DNA of 64,000 nt from Thermodesulfovibrio sp. 3462-1. Its GTDB lineage: Bacteria > Nitrospirota > Thermodesulfovibrionia > Thermodesulfovibrionales > Thermodesulfovibrionaceae. Under the pieces are notes generated by a model, which was not told where the DNA came from, did no database searches, and saw nothing but the letters and a program-made list of their open reading frames with translations. Of the stretch, positions 26,808 through 35,361 are shown one piece after another (position 1 is the first letter of the stretch; every line of letters starts with the position of its first letter). The stretch is from contig NZ_CP144374.1 in NCBI RefSeq assembly GCF_040451425.1, positions 496,001-560,000 of the forward strand, in the 5' to 3' direction. Made by a program: the position numbers and the translations under genes.

Positions 26808-26855
26808 TGATAAAAGGTGACCCGAACGCTTATTGAAAATTGAGAAAAATTTGAT

Positions 26856-27209
26856 TTGGCGTCGGCTATATGGAAAATTATCATACTTGTTTTAATCTTT
26901 CTTTTCTTCGCTTGTTCTCCCAACAAACCGTCGGGGAAAACGCTCGCCGGAAAGGTGTTCCTCAGCGACACAGCTGATTTTTCGGGCATTAAAGTTTCCC
27001 TCTACAACCTCCCTCAAATTGACACTTCAATCTTAAACCCTGCGACAAAATTTAAACTTTCCCCAGCGGACCTTCATATCTTCTTTTTTGACCACAGGTA
27101 TCAAAAGCCGTTTGCACAGACTATACTGACCCCCATAGGGAGTGGACACGGTAAATGTGTAGAGCCAGGCATTCTCACTCCCTCTTCTGACTGGACAGCC
27201 GAGGGTTGA
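26856..27209 (+). pseudogene. N-terminal fragment of an exported lipoprotein, cut by IS copy 2
   Basis: From TTG 26856 the frame reads MASAIWKIIILVLIFLFFACSPN, a signal peptide with a plausible lipobox (FFAC). LAGKVFLSDTADFSGIKVSLYNLP follows, similar in style to carboxypeptidase-regulatory-like beta domains. Native sequence ends at about 27120 and the rest of the frame is IS sequence. The start codon is uncertain. The stretch 26920-26990 is richer in CG steps (CCGTCGGGG, CGCTCGCCGG) than its surroundings, so it may have come from elsewhere. The function is unknown. Confidence 0.55.
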
Positions 27210-28377
27210 AGAGCTGCAGACTTTCTGCATAAGCAGAGGGAAATAACCTATCAAGGAGGTAAAAAGAATGAAACAGAGGAAATGGACAGTAGATGAAAAA
27301 TTGGCAATAGTCCTTGAGGGGCTAAAGGAAAAGGGGGCTTATAAATGGCTCATATGATGATAATCATTACAGGGCAGAGATAGAGAGGCTTCAGAAGATA
27401 ATGGTAAGCAGGCCATACAGATAGAGATTTTAAAAAAAACGGAAGAGCTAATGGGAACAAGGTAGAGGCGGTGCAGTGGCTTAAGGGTTCAGGATACACC
27501 ATAAAAGATGCCTGTAAAGCTCTGGGGATATCAAGGAGCAGCTATTATAGTGCTGCCAGGGGGAAAGGTGTTAATGAGAGGGAAGTATCTCTTAAGGGAT
27601 AACGAGCTTGTCGAAAAGATAAAGACAGGGCATCCCTTTTGGGGATACAGGAGAGTGACTGCCTGGCTAAGGCATAGAGAAGGCTTAAAGGTGAATCACA
27701 AGAGGGTTCAGGGGATCATGAAGAAACATGGGCTACTTACACCGAGACAGTTCATAAGGCAAAGAGGAGTTCTCAGAGGAGCAAACCCAGGGCTGAAAGA
27801 CCGAAGCAGTATTGGGGAATAGATATGACGGAATTCATGGTATCTTCTATTGGATGGGTATATCTGGTAATAGTGCTTGACTGGTATACGAAGAAGATAG
27901 TGGGCTGGAATCTCACATTAAGGAGCAGGGCAGGAGAATGGGAGGAGGCACTGGAGATGGCAGTAGAGAAGGAATTTCCAGATGGTGTAAGAGGGCAAGG
28001 GCTAAAACTTATAAGTGACAATGGTTCGCAGCCGACAGCTACCTCATTTATGAGGAATATGGCAACACTCGGTATTGAGCAGATATTCACCAGTTATGAT
28101 AATCCAAAGGGCAATGCAGATACCAGAGAGGATGATGAGGACAATAAAAGAGGAGGTAATCTGGCTTAATGAGTTTGGGAGTTTTGAGGAGGCAAGGGAA
28201 AGGATAGGAAGATGGATAGAGGTTGATTATAACAAACTATACGTGCACAGTGGGCTGGGCTATATAAGTCCAGAATAATTTGAGGCTGAGTATAAGAGAG
28301 AATATTTCCTGGAGGCAGCATGACCTCTACAACTTTAGGGCATAAAAAATGTCTTGACAAATGGGGCTGCAGTACAG
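27121..28377 (+). mobile_element. IS3-family insertion sequence, copy 2 (defective)
   Basis: Same 1257-bp length as copy 1 and about 99% identical by eye. Differences include Q/K in OrfA, a short variant patch near 27399, one extra A in the A run near 27430, and scattered single bases. The ends are the same imperfect inverted repeats. The left flank is the cut lipoprotein and the right flank a wecG gene missing its start. Neither flank shows a duplicated target site. All disabling lesions of copy 1 are also here. Confidence 0.88.
27268..28323 (+). pseudogene. IS3-family transposase OrfA/OrfB, degraded (copy 2)
   Basis: OrfA begins at ATG 27268 behind AAGGAGG and stops after 29 codons, as in copy 1. 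The OrfB pieces (GHPFWGYRRVTAWLRH, WGIDMTEFM, LISDNGSQ, TIKEEVIWLNEF) sit in the same alternating frames. The TAA after GYISPE is at the equivalent place. The shared lesions mean that the element was already broken when it was copied, or that the two copies have been homogenised. Confidence 0.82.
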
Positions 28378-29045
28378 AAATATTTCGTATGTGCCAATCC
28401 TCATTCTTTGGAAGTTGCAAGAACTGATTCCCTATTCCGCGAAGCGATAGAGAAAGCTGATCTTGTAGTGCCTGATGGTATAGGTATTGTATTAGCATCT
28501 AAGATACTTGAAGGTAATATCCGTCGTCGTATTACTGGATATGACATTTTTTATGGTGTAAGCAAGGAATTGAACAAGAAAAAATCATATTTTTATTTTT
28601 TTCTTGGTTCTACAGAGAAGGCATTGCAAAAAATAAGAGAAAGGATGGAAAAGGATTTTCCCAATATAAGGATTATAGGAACTTATTCTCCTCCTTTTAA
28701 ATCCGAGTTCAGTGAGGAAGAAAATCGTTTAATTTTAGAAATGATAAACAAAGTAAAACCAGATGTTTTAGGATGACAGCTCCTAAGCAGGAAAAGTGGA
28801 TTTATAAGAATAAAGACAAATTAGATGTAAAGTTTTTAGGACCAATCAGTGCTGTTTTTGATTTTTATGCAGGAATTAAAAAGAGACCACATCCTATTTT
28901 TCAAAAAATGGGATTAGAATGGTTTGTAAGATTTTTAATGGAACCTTACAGATTGTGGAGGAGGAATATAGTTTCTAATCCTAAATTTCTTTTAAGAATT
29001 ATTCATCAATATTTTAGTCAAAGTGAGGTTCGGAGGAAAGAGTAA
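28378..29045 (+). pseudogene. WecG/TagA/CpsF-family glycosyltransferase, truncated and frameshifted
   Basis: Homology starts at the IS edge with KYFVCANPHSLEVARTDSLFREAIEKADLVVPDGIGIVLASKIL, so the first 20-30 residues of the enzyme are gone. The frame ends at PDVLG (TGA 28774-28776). The next frame continues MTAPKQEKWIYKNKDKLDVKFLGPISAVFDFYAGIKKRPHP to 29045. Family members read PDVL-W-V-G-x-TAPKQEK, so about seven bases are missing at 28768-28775. The intact enzyme would transfer a HexNAc or ManNAcA to a lipid-linked sugar. This copy cannot work. Confidence 0.85.
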
Positions 29046-29136
29046 TAAAAATTTGATTAATTTTGTTCGGACGTGGTAATTTATGTTAGTATTAATCTTT
29101 CGTTGGTTTTTATTAAAAATAAGAGAGGTATACATC

Positions 29137-30029
29137 ATGAAAGCTGTTATTTTGGCAGGTGGTAGCGGAACAAGGCTCTTTCCTTTGTCGAGGAAGAACT
29201 TTCCTAAACAGTTTTTGAGTATAGATTCAAGTAAAAGCCTTTTTCAAAAGACAGTTGAAAGATGTTTAAAGGCTGTTGAAAACGTAAACGATATAGTCAT
29301 CATAACTAACAACGAATACCAGTTCCATGAAAAAACCATATTTAAAGACCGCTCAAAAGTACATAATGTCAGGTAATTACTACTGGAACAGTGGAATGTT
29401 TGCATTTTCTATCAAAACAATATTTGAAGAGTTTGAAAAACACTCTGTTTGGTCTGATATTGGGTCTTGGGATAGTGTTTATGAAGTCCTTGATAAAGAC
29501 GAGAATAAAAATGTAAAATTCGGAAAGGTTGTAGATATAGATACAAAAAACTCATTAATTCTTGGAAACGAAAGAATTATTGCCACAGTTGGAGTGGAAG
29601 ACCTTATGATTATAGAAACACCGGATGTAATAGTTGTCGCCAAAAAAGGTGAAGGACAGAAGATAAAAGATTTAGTGTCCATATTAAAAGAAAACCCAGA
29701 AACAAAAAAAAATAACAGAGTTTTATAAAACAGTTTATAGACCTTGGGCAAGTTATACTGAGCTTGAAAAAAGGGAAAGGTACAGAATAAAAAGAAGTGA
29801 ACACTGGGTAGTGGTAAAAGGAACTGCAAAAGTTATCTTAGAAGATTCAGAAGGAAACAGAAAAGAGATTTTTGTACACGAAAATGAAAATGTATTTGTC
29901 CCTAAGACTGCAAAACACAGACTCGTAAATCCAGGTAAAATCCCACTTGAGATAATAGAGGTTCAAGTTGGTGAATACGTAAAAAAAGACGATATTGTAA
30001 GATTTGAAGACAGATATAAACGAGGTTAA
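29137..30029 (+). pseudogene. Mannose-1-phosphate guanylyltransferase/mannose-6-phosphate isomerase, multiply deleted
   Basis: ATG 29137 (behind GAGAGGT) starts MKAVILAGGSGTRLFPLSRKNFPKQF, the nucleotidyltransferase signature. At about 29328 the text jumps from NNEYQFH into EKPYLKTAQKYIMSGNYYWNSGMF in another frame, an internal loss of roughly 150 residues. A second, in-frame loss joins FEKHS to VWSDIGSWDS. A +1 A in the run at 29705-29712 shifts the frame before FYKTVYRPWASYTELE. A third loss joins YRIKR directly to SEHWVVVKGTAKVILED, removing the usual cupin lead-in. What remains is about 300 of some 470 residues. It once made GDP-mannose. Confidence 0.82.
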
Positions 30030-30032
30030 AAA

Positions 30033-31063
30033 ATGATTAAGTTTGTAGCTATAGCTTTTTTTGTCAATCTTTTAATTATTATTTTAGCTAAAAAATATAG
30101 AGCTTTTCTTAGTGATTATTTTCATATCGGACCTTCGACTTTTCATACTCACCCTACTCCAAGAGTCGGTGGGCTTGCTGTATTTTCAGGAATTACTTTA
30201 GCATTGCTTTTAGCAAATTTTCCTCTCTTGGTTCTATTTTCTTTACCTGTCTTTTTAGCAGGTCTCTTAGAAAGACCTTTCAGGAAAACTTTCCCCTAAA
30301 ATTAGAATAATTTTTCTTATAATTTCAGCACTTTTAGTTTTTAAATTTCTTGAAGTAAAAATTATAAGAGTTGATCTTCCTTTTTTTGATCCCCTTTTGA
30401 AAATTGAGATAATTTCACTTTTGTTTACAGCCTTTGCTATTGTTGGAATAGTTAATGCTATAAATATAATTGATGGATTTAACGGGCTTGCAAGCATGGT
30501 TTCCATAATGATTTTTATGGCTATTGCTTTTGTTGCCTATAAACTTGGAGATTATGAGATAACAAGTATATGTGTAATAGCCTCTTTTTCTCTTCTTGGT
30601 TTTTTTTCTTTTGAACTATCCCTTTGGCTTTGTCTTTCTCGGTGATGGAGGTGCATATTTTACGGGGTTTTTAATAGGGATTTGTAGTATCCTTCTTGTA
30701 AAAAAACATCCTCAAGTTTCTGCCTGGTTTGTGTTTATGGTAAATCTTTATCCGATTTACGAAACCCTCTTTTCTATTTATAGAAAATGCATTTTAAGAA
30801 AAAGATCAGCTATGAGCCCAGATGGACTTCATCTTCATATGATAATTTATAAAATTTTTATAAAACGCTTTTTAAATCTTTATGCTCCAGATGTTAGGAA
30901 TCCTTTAACTTCTGTTTTTCTCTGGATTATTAATGCATTTGCAATTGTTCCTGCTCTTTTATTCTGGGATAATACAAAAATTCTTATTGTCTGTTGAATT
31001 TTTTTCTGTATATTTTATACTTACCTTTACTGGAAGATTTTAAAGCTCAGGCTTAGGGAATAA
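30033..31063 (+). pseudogene. WecA/MraY-family undecaprenyl-phosphate GlcNAc-1-phosphate transferase, broken
   Basis: Multispanning enzyme that would start a lipid-linked glycan. Pieces in order are PRVGGLAVFSGI (first frame, stopping at 30299), VGIVNAINIIDGFNGLASM (catalytic aspartate region, another frame) and FLGDGGAYFTGFLIGICSILL plus DGLHLHMIIYK (third). An extra A at 30270-30274 and an extra T in the eight-T run at 30600-30607 account for the shifts. A TGA at 30995-30997 is followed in frame by IFFCIFYTYLYWKILKLRLRE and TAA at 31061. Three lesions mean it is dead. The initiating role may now lie with the enzyme at 22128. Confidence 0.85.
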
Positions 31064-31105
31064 GCAACAGTTTTTCAAAATCTTTTTTTTATGTTATACT
31101 TAACT

Positions 31106-31489
31106 ATGCCTGTGACAGAGATAGAAATTTATGATGCATTAAGAAACAAGATTGGAGAGGAATCTGCAAAAACTCTTCTTGAATTCATTGATTTAAGAGT
31201 AGAGAAAGAGTTTGAAAGAAAAAAGGATTTGCTTGCTACAAAACAGGATATTGTTGAATTAAGAAGTGCAACAAAGCAAGATATTGCTGAGTTAAGGAAT
31301 GCTACAAAGCAAGACATTGCTGAGCTTCGGGCTGAAGTAAAGCAAGACATTGCTGAGCTAAAAGCTGAGCTTGAAGTAAAAATAGAAAAAGTAAAGACTA
31401 CGCTTATAAAGTGGATGTTTATATTCTGGGCAGGGCAGGTTGGTGTTCTTGTTGCAATCTTAACGCTGTTTTTCAGGGTTTTAAAGTAA
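31106..31489 (+). CDS. Coiled-coil protein with C-terminal membrane anchor (DUF1640-like)
   Basis: A 127-residue protein starting MPVTEIEIYDALRNKIGEESAKTLLEFID. A run of 11-residue repeats of the type TKQDIAELRNA follows, then a single membrane helix (WMFIFWAGQVGVLVAILTLFF) at the end. The layout matches the DUF1640/CCDC90-like group of small anchored coiled coils, whose function is unknown. I start at 31106 because a TATACT at 31095-31100 with TTTTCA 17 nt upstream puts transcription at the ATG. The alternative ATG at 31091 would overlap that box. Confidence 0.72.
   Translation: MPVTEIEIYDALRNKIGEESAKTLLEFIDLRVEKEFERKKDLLATKQDIVELRSATKQDIAELRNATKQDIAELRAEVKQDIAELKAELEVKIEKVKTTLIKWMFIFWAGQVGVLVAILTLFFRVLK
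31238..31369 (+). repeat. Four tandem 33-nt units encoding a hendecad coiled coil
   Basis: Units begin at 31238, 31271, 31304 and 31337, each encoding a version of TKQDIAELRNA (the last VKQDIAELKAE). Units two to four share runs such as AAGCAAGACATTGCTGAGC. Eleven-residue periodicity suits a right-handed coiled-coil stalk. Near-identical DNA units could expand or contract by slippage. Confidence 0.8.
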
Positions 31490-31583
31490 GAGCTTCTCAA
31501 CAGACAAGGGCATAAAAATTTTCTGAATACTCTACAAATGTTTTATTAACTCTCTCATTAAATTCAGGTGTCAATACAAAAAT

Positions 31584-31612
31584 TTGAAACTTTTAATCTT
31601 TTATTTTATAAT
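31584..31612 (+). promoter_or_regulatory. Sigma-70-type promoter for the acyl-CoA synthetase
   Basis: TTGAAA at 31584-31589 and TATAAT at 31607-31612 are separated by exactly 17 nt. A GGAGGG ribosome-binding site follows at 31636-31641, before ATG 31646. This shows a conventional leader of about 27 nt for this gene and decides the start codon. Confidence 0.7.
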
Positions 31613-31645
31613 TTTAGATTATGCAAATTACTAATGGAGGGTACT

Positions 31646-33259
31646 ATGCAAGAAACTATGAAAAATTACTATGAAGAAGTCAAAAACTTTAGACTCAATG
31701 TTCCCGAGAAATTTTCTTTTCCTCTGGATGTTTTTGACAAATGGAATGACAAAACAGCATTAATCTGGACAGATGGACATGAATTAAAAAAATTCAGTTT
31801 CCGCGACTTAACCATACTTTCAAGCAAACTCGCTGGAGGATTCAAAAAATTAGGAATAAATAAAGGTGACAAAGTTTTAATACTACTTCCAAACAAACCT
31901 GAATGGTGGATAGCTGTTCTTGCAACTATGAGAATTAATGCTGTTGCCATACCTGGGACAACACTTCTTACAGCAAAAGATATTGAATACAGACTTAAAG
32001 CAGCTGATGTGAAAGCTGTTGTTTCAGACAGTGAAAATGCCCCAAAAATTGAAGAAGCTGTTAATAAATACGGTAAGGATGTGATTTTAATCAATACTGA
32101 AAATCAATCTGGATGGCATAAATATGAAGAACTGCTAAAAAGCGAAGCATTTCTGGGTGAGAAAACCTTTTCCAATGACCCAGCATTTATATTTTTTACA
32201 TCAGGGACAACAGGGCTACCTAAGATGGTTCTTCATACTCAGGTGAGTTATCCTCTTGCTCATATAATAACTGGGAAATTCTGGCTTGATTTAAAGCCTG
32301 ATGAAATTCATTGGAATATTTCTGACACAGGATGGGCAAAAGCTGCATGGTCAAGCTTTTTTGGACCATGGAATATGGGAACAACGGTTTTTACATATTA
32401 TAGAAAAGGAAAGTTTTCACCTTCGTTGATTGTGGAAACATTAAAAAAATATGAAATAAATACTCTCTGTGGACCTCCTACTGCTTATAGAATGATTGTC
32501 AAAGAAATTCCTTTGAGTGAATTAAAATTTAAAACAGTAAGACACTTTGTTGCAGCAGGTGAGCCTCTAAATCCTGAAATAATTAACCTGTGGAAAGAAG
32601 CTACTGGACAATACATCTACAACGGATATGGGCAAACAGAAACAGTAAATACTCTTGCTATGTTCAGATTTGTTCCGATGAAGTCAGGAGCAACAGGACT
32701 TCCAACCCCTGGTTTTGAAATAGATATTGTTGACGATGAAGGAAAACCCCTTCCTCCTGATACAGAGGGAAACATTGCAATTAAAATAAATCCTCAAAGA
32801 CCTGTCGGACTTTTTCAGGAATACATTGGCGACAAATTAGAGATGGCTGCTGCCTTCAGAGGCGAATGGTATTTTACCCGTGACAGAGGGTATAAAGATG
32901 AGGAAGGATATTTCTGGTTTGTTGGCAGAGAAGACGATGTCATAATAAGTGCTGGATATCGTATTGGTCCATTTGAAGTTGAAAGTGCTCTTATTAAGCA
33001 TCCTGCTGTTAAGGAAGCTGCTGTGGTAGCAAGTCCTGATGAAGTTAGAGGAGAAGTTGTTAAAGCATTTATTGTTCTTGCCCAGGATTATGAGCCTTCT
33101 GAAAGTCTTGTTAAGGAAATTCAAGAATTTGTGAAAAAAGAGACAGCACCATACAAATATCCAAGAAAAATAGAATTTGTTGAAGAACTTCCAAAAACAA
33201 TAAGTGGTAAGATAAAAAGAAAGGAACTCAAACTTAAAGAGTTTGGTAAATTAAAATAA
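31646..33259 (+). CDS. AMP-forming acyl-CoA synthetase
   Basis: A 538-residue ANL-superfamily ligase. The ATP-binding P-loop is FFTSGTTGLPKMVLHT, then come YNGYGQTETV and YFTRDRGYKDEEGYFWFVGREDDVI. The C-terminal lysine loop is PKTISGKIKRKELK. The overall form is like medium-chain or acetyl-type synthetases (ACSM-like), and the substrate chain length cannot be read. The start is ATG 31646 behind GGAGGG. gpsA follows after one base, so the two are probably cotranscribed, a pairing that suits lipid metabolism. Confidence 0.88.
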   Translation: MQETMKNYYEEVKNFRLNVPEKFSFPLDVFDKWNDKTALIWTDGHELKKFSFRDLTILSSKLAGGFKKLGINKGDKVLILLPNKPEWWIAVLATMRINAVAIPGTTLLTAKDIEYRLKAADVKAVVSDSENAPKIEEAVNKYGKDVILINTENQSGWHKYEELLKSEAFLGEKTFSNDPAFIFFTSGTTGLPKMVLHTQVSYPLAHIITGKFWLDLKPDEIHWNISDTGWAKAAWSSFFGPWNMGTTVFTYYRKGKFSPSLIVETLKKYEINTLCGPPTAYRMIVKEIPLSELKFKTVRHFVAAGEPLNPEIINLWKEATGQYIYNGYGQTETVNTLAMFRFVPMKSGATGLPTPGFEIDIVDDEGKPLPPDTEGNIAIKINPQRPVGLFQEYIGDKLEMAAAFRGEWYFTRDRGYKDEEGYFWFVGREDDVIISAGYRIGPFEVESALIKHPAVKEAAVVASPDEVRGEVVKAFIVLAQDYEPSESLVKEIQEFVKKETAPYKYPRKIEFVEELPKTISGKIKRKELKLKEFGKLK

Positions 33260-33260
33260 T

Positions 33261-34253
33261 ATGTCATATATAGCAGTAATAGGAGCAGGAAGCTGGGGAA
33301 CAACCCTGGCTTCCTTACTTTCAAAAAAAGGATTTGATGTAATAGTCTGGGCAAGAAAAAAAGAGATTGCTGATGCTATTAATTTTAAAAAAGAGAATCC
33401 CTTATACTTACCTAACATTAAACTACCAGATAATTTAATTGCCACTGATGATATATTTGAAGCAATTAAAAAAGCAAGATTTATTATAAATGTTGTTCCA
33501 ACTCAGCATATCCGGAGTGTTTTTATTTCCCTGAGGGGTAAATTAAATGATGAAAATATAATTGTAAGTGTCTCAAAGGGCATAGAAAAAGAAACTCTAG
33601 AAACACCTTCAATGATTCTTGAAGAAATACTAAATAAAAAGGCTTATGTGCTTTCAGGTCCTTCTTTTGCAATTGAAGTTGCTCAAGAAAAACCAACAGC
33701 TGTAACAATATCTGGTGCTGAAAAAACACAGAGACTGCTTTTACAGGAAATCTTTAACACTCCATATTTCCGCGTATATGAACACGATGATCCTCTGGGA
33801 GCTGAAATCGGAGGAGCTGTAAAAAATGTTATTGCAATTGCCGCTGGTATTTGTGATGCTCTTGAGCTTGGCAATAATGCAAAAGCAGCACTCATTACAA
33901 GGGGATTACATGAAATCATAAGGCTTGGTAAAAAAATGGGAGCAAAAGAGATAACCTTTTCAGGATTAAGTGGACTTGGGGATCTTTTTCTCACATGCAC
34001 ATCAAAGCTCTCAAGAAATTTCACTGTTGGATACAGGCTTGGCAGAGGTGAATCATTAGAAGAGATTTCAAAAAGCATGCGAGGAGTTGCAGAAGGGGTT
34101 GAGACAAGTTTTTCTTTGATGCAACTTTCAAAAAAACTTGATGTGGAAATGCCAATTACATCTGAAGTTTATCAGGTTATTTATGAAGGTAAATCACCTC
34201 GACAGGCAGCATGGGATTTAATGAATAGAACTTTAAAGCCCGAGTTTTATTAA
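33261..34253 (+). CDS. gpsA: Glycerol-3-phosphate dehydrogenase [NAD(P)+]
   Basis: Reduces dihydroxyacetone phosphate to sn-glycerol-3-phosphate for phospholipids. The 330 residues have the nucleotide-binding GAGSWGTTLASLLSKKG, VVPTQHIRSV, VSVSKGIEKETL, LSGPSFAIEVA and the catalytic EIGGAVKNVIAIAAGICDALELGNNAKAALITRGL. Length and motifs are complete. Its stop codon overlaps that of the convergent rimI gene, so no terminator separates them. Confidence 0.96.
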   Translation: MSYIAVIGAGSWGTTLASLLSKKGFDVIVWARKKEIADAINFKKENPLYLPNIKLPDNLIATDDIFEAIKKARFIINVVPTQHIRSVFISLRGKLNDENIIVSVSKGIEKETLETPSMILEEILNKKAYVLSGPSFAIEVAQEKPTAVTISGAEKTQRLLLQEIFNTPYFRVYEHDDPLGAEIGGAVKNVIAIAAGICDALELGNNAKAALITRGLHEIIRLGKKMGAKEITFSGLSGLGDLFLTCTSKLSRNFTVGYRLGRGESLEEISKSMRGVAEGVETSFSLMQLSKKLDVEMPITSEVYQVIYEGKSPRQAAWDLMNRTLKPEFY

Positions 34254-34690
34254 TTTAAATCAAGTTTCATAATAATCCCATCTTCTTCAGGTAAAAGATA
34301 ATATTTTTTTCGCATTCCCACTTTTTTAAATCCCATCTTTTCATAAAAACTGATTGCCTGTGTATTTGATACCCTTACTTCAAGAAAACAGGATTTTACA
34401 GAGTTTTTTATCTCATCCAGAAGATTTCTCATAAGTTCTGTTGCAATTCCCTTTCTTCTCAGTGCAGGTTTTACAGCAATTGAAAGCAGTTCTGCTTCAT
34501 CCAGTATTTTTCGCAAAACTATATAACCAGCAATTTCTCCATTAAATTCAGCAACTTTGAGAATGGATTGAGGATTTAAAAGCTCCTCTCTGAAGGATTT
34601 TAATGACCAGGGCATAGAAAAACTCTGTTTTGCAATCTCTAAAACCGCTAAAAGGTCTTCTTCTTTAAGCTTTCTTATAATTAAATTCAT
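34250..34690 (-). CDS. rimI: Ribosomal-protein-alanine N-acetyltransferase family protein
   Basis: A 146-residue GNAT enzyme: LSIAVKPALRRKGIATELM gives the acetyl-CoA-binding R/Q-x-x-G-x-G/A loop, and VRVSNTQAISFYEKMGFKKVGMRKKYY is characteristic of RimI. It is the last gene of the mnmG-rsmG-tsaB-rimI operon and overlaps tsaB by 4 nt. The tsaB-rimI pairing is common in bacteria and supports the name, although the precise protein substrate is unproven. Confidence 0.9.
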   Translation of the reverse strand: MNLIIRKLKEEDLLAVLEIAKQSFSMPWSLKSFREELLNPQSILKVAEFNGEIAGYIVLRKILDEAELLSIAVKPALRRKGIATELMRNLLDEIKNSVKSCFLEVRVSNTQAISFYEKMGFKKVGMRKKYYLLPEEDGIIMKLDLN

Positions 34691-35361
34691 CCAAATTTTA
34701 TTTCTGCTTCTGATTTCCTCAGATAAACAGGCTTTAAATCTTTTGCATGAATTGCTTCTTTTAATCTTTGTAATGCAACAAAGGCTACAATGGCTGGATC
34801 TGGCAGTGAATATACCTGAGGTAATAGTATAGCTTTATTACCAAGCTTTTCAATCAGTTTTTCTTTATAAAGTTCTGCACCACTTCCAATAAATACTGTT
34901 TTTTCTTTAATCCACTGGATCAAAGCTTCAAGATTAATTACAGAATCCTCCTTAATTCGCTGAATTTGTGTTTCTGTCCATTTAAACAAAGCAGCAAAAA
35001 CTTCACTTTTTCTTGCATCCAGAATCGGACATATTTGATATTTACAATAAGGAAAACTCCAGGCAATAACTTCAAGAGTTGAAACAGGAATAACTTTTTT
35101 TTGTGTCATAAAACAGAATCCTTTCACTGTGCTTACTCCAACTCTTAAGCCTGTGAATGAACCTGGTCCAGCAGTAATTGCATAATAATCAATTGTTTCA
35201 ATGGGAATTTTCATAATCTCAAGAACATGAGCAATCTCTGGAAGAAGTTTTTCAGAATGTCCTGCCATAAATTGCATTGTAGATTGAGCAATTAATTTTC
35301 CATCTTCTAATACTGCTATACCTGCAAATTTTGTTGAAGTATCAATTCCTAAGATTCGCAT
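34687..35361 (-). CDS. tsaB: tRNA threonylcarbamoyladenosine biosynthesis protein TsaB
   Basis: Partner of TsaD in making t6A37 in tRNAs that read ANN codons. The 224 residues start MRILGIDTSTKFAGIAVLEDG (ASKHA phosphate-1 motif), with ITAGPGSFTGLRVGVSTVKGF typical of YeaZ/TsaB. It overlaps rsmG by 13 nt and rimI by 4 nt. No damage is seen. Confidence 0.93.
   Translation of the reverse strand: MRILGIDTSTKFAGIAVLEDGKLIAQSTMQFMAGHSEKLLPEIAHVLEIMKIPIETIDYYAITAGPGSFTGLRVGVSTVKGFCFMTQKKVIPVSTLEVIAWSFPYCKYQICPILDARKSEVFAALFKWTETQIQRIKEDSVINLEALIQWIKEKTVFIGSGAELYKEKLIEKLGNKAILLPQVYSLPDPAIVAFVALQRLKEAIHAKDLKPVYLRKSEAEIKFG

Noticed and set aside
3126-31063. All frameshifts and stops as sequencing errors
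   Set aside because: Several lesions are large deletions or IS junctions, both IS copies share theirs, and the neighbouring 33 kb is almost free of such breaks. Individual homopolymer cases could still be errors.
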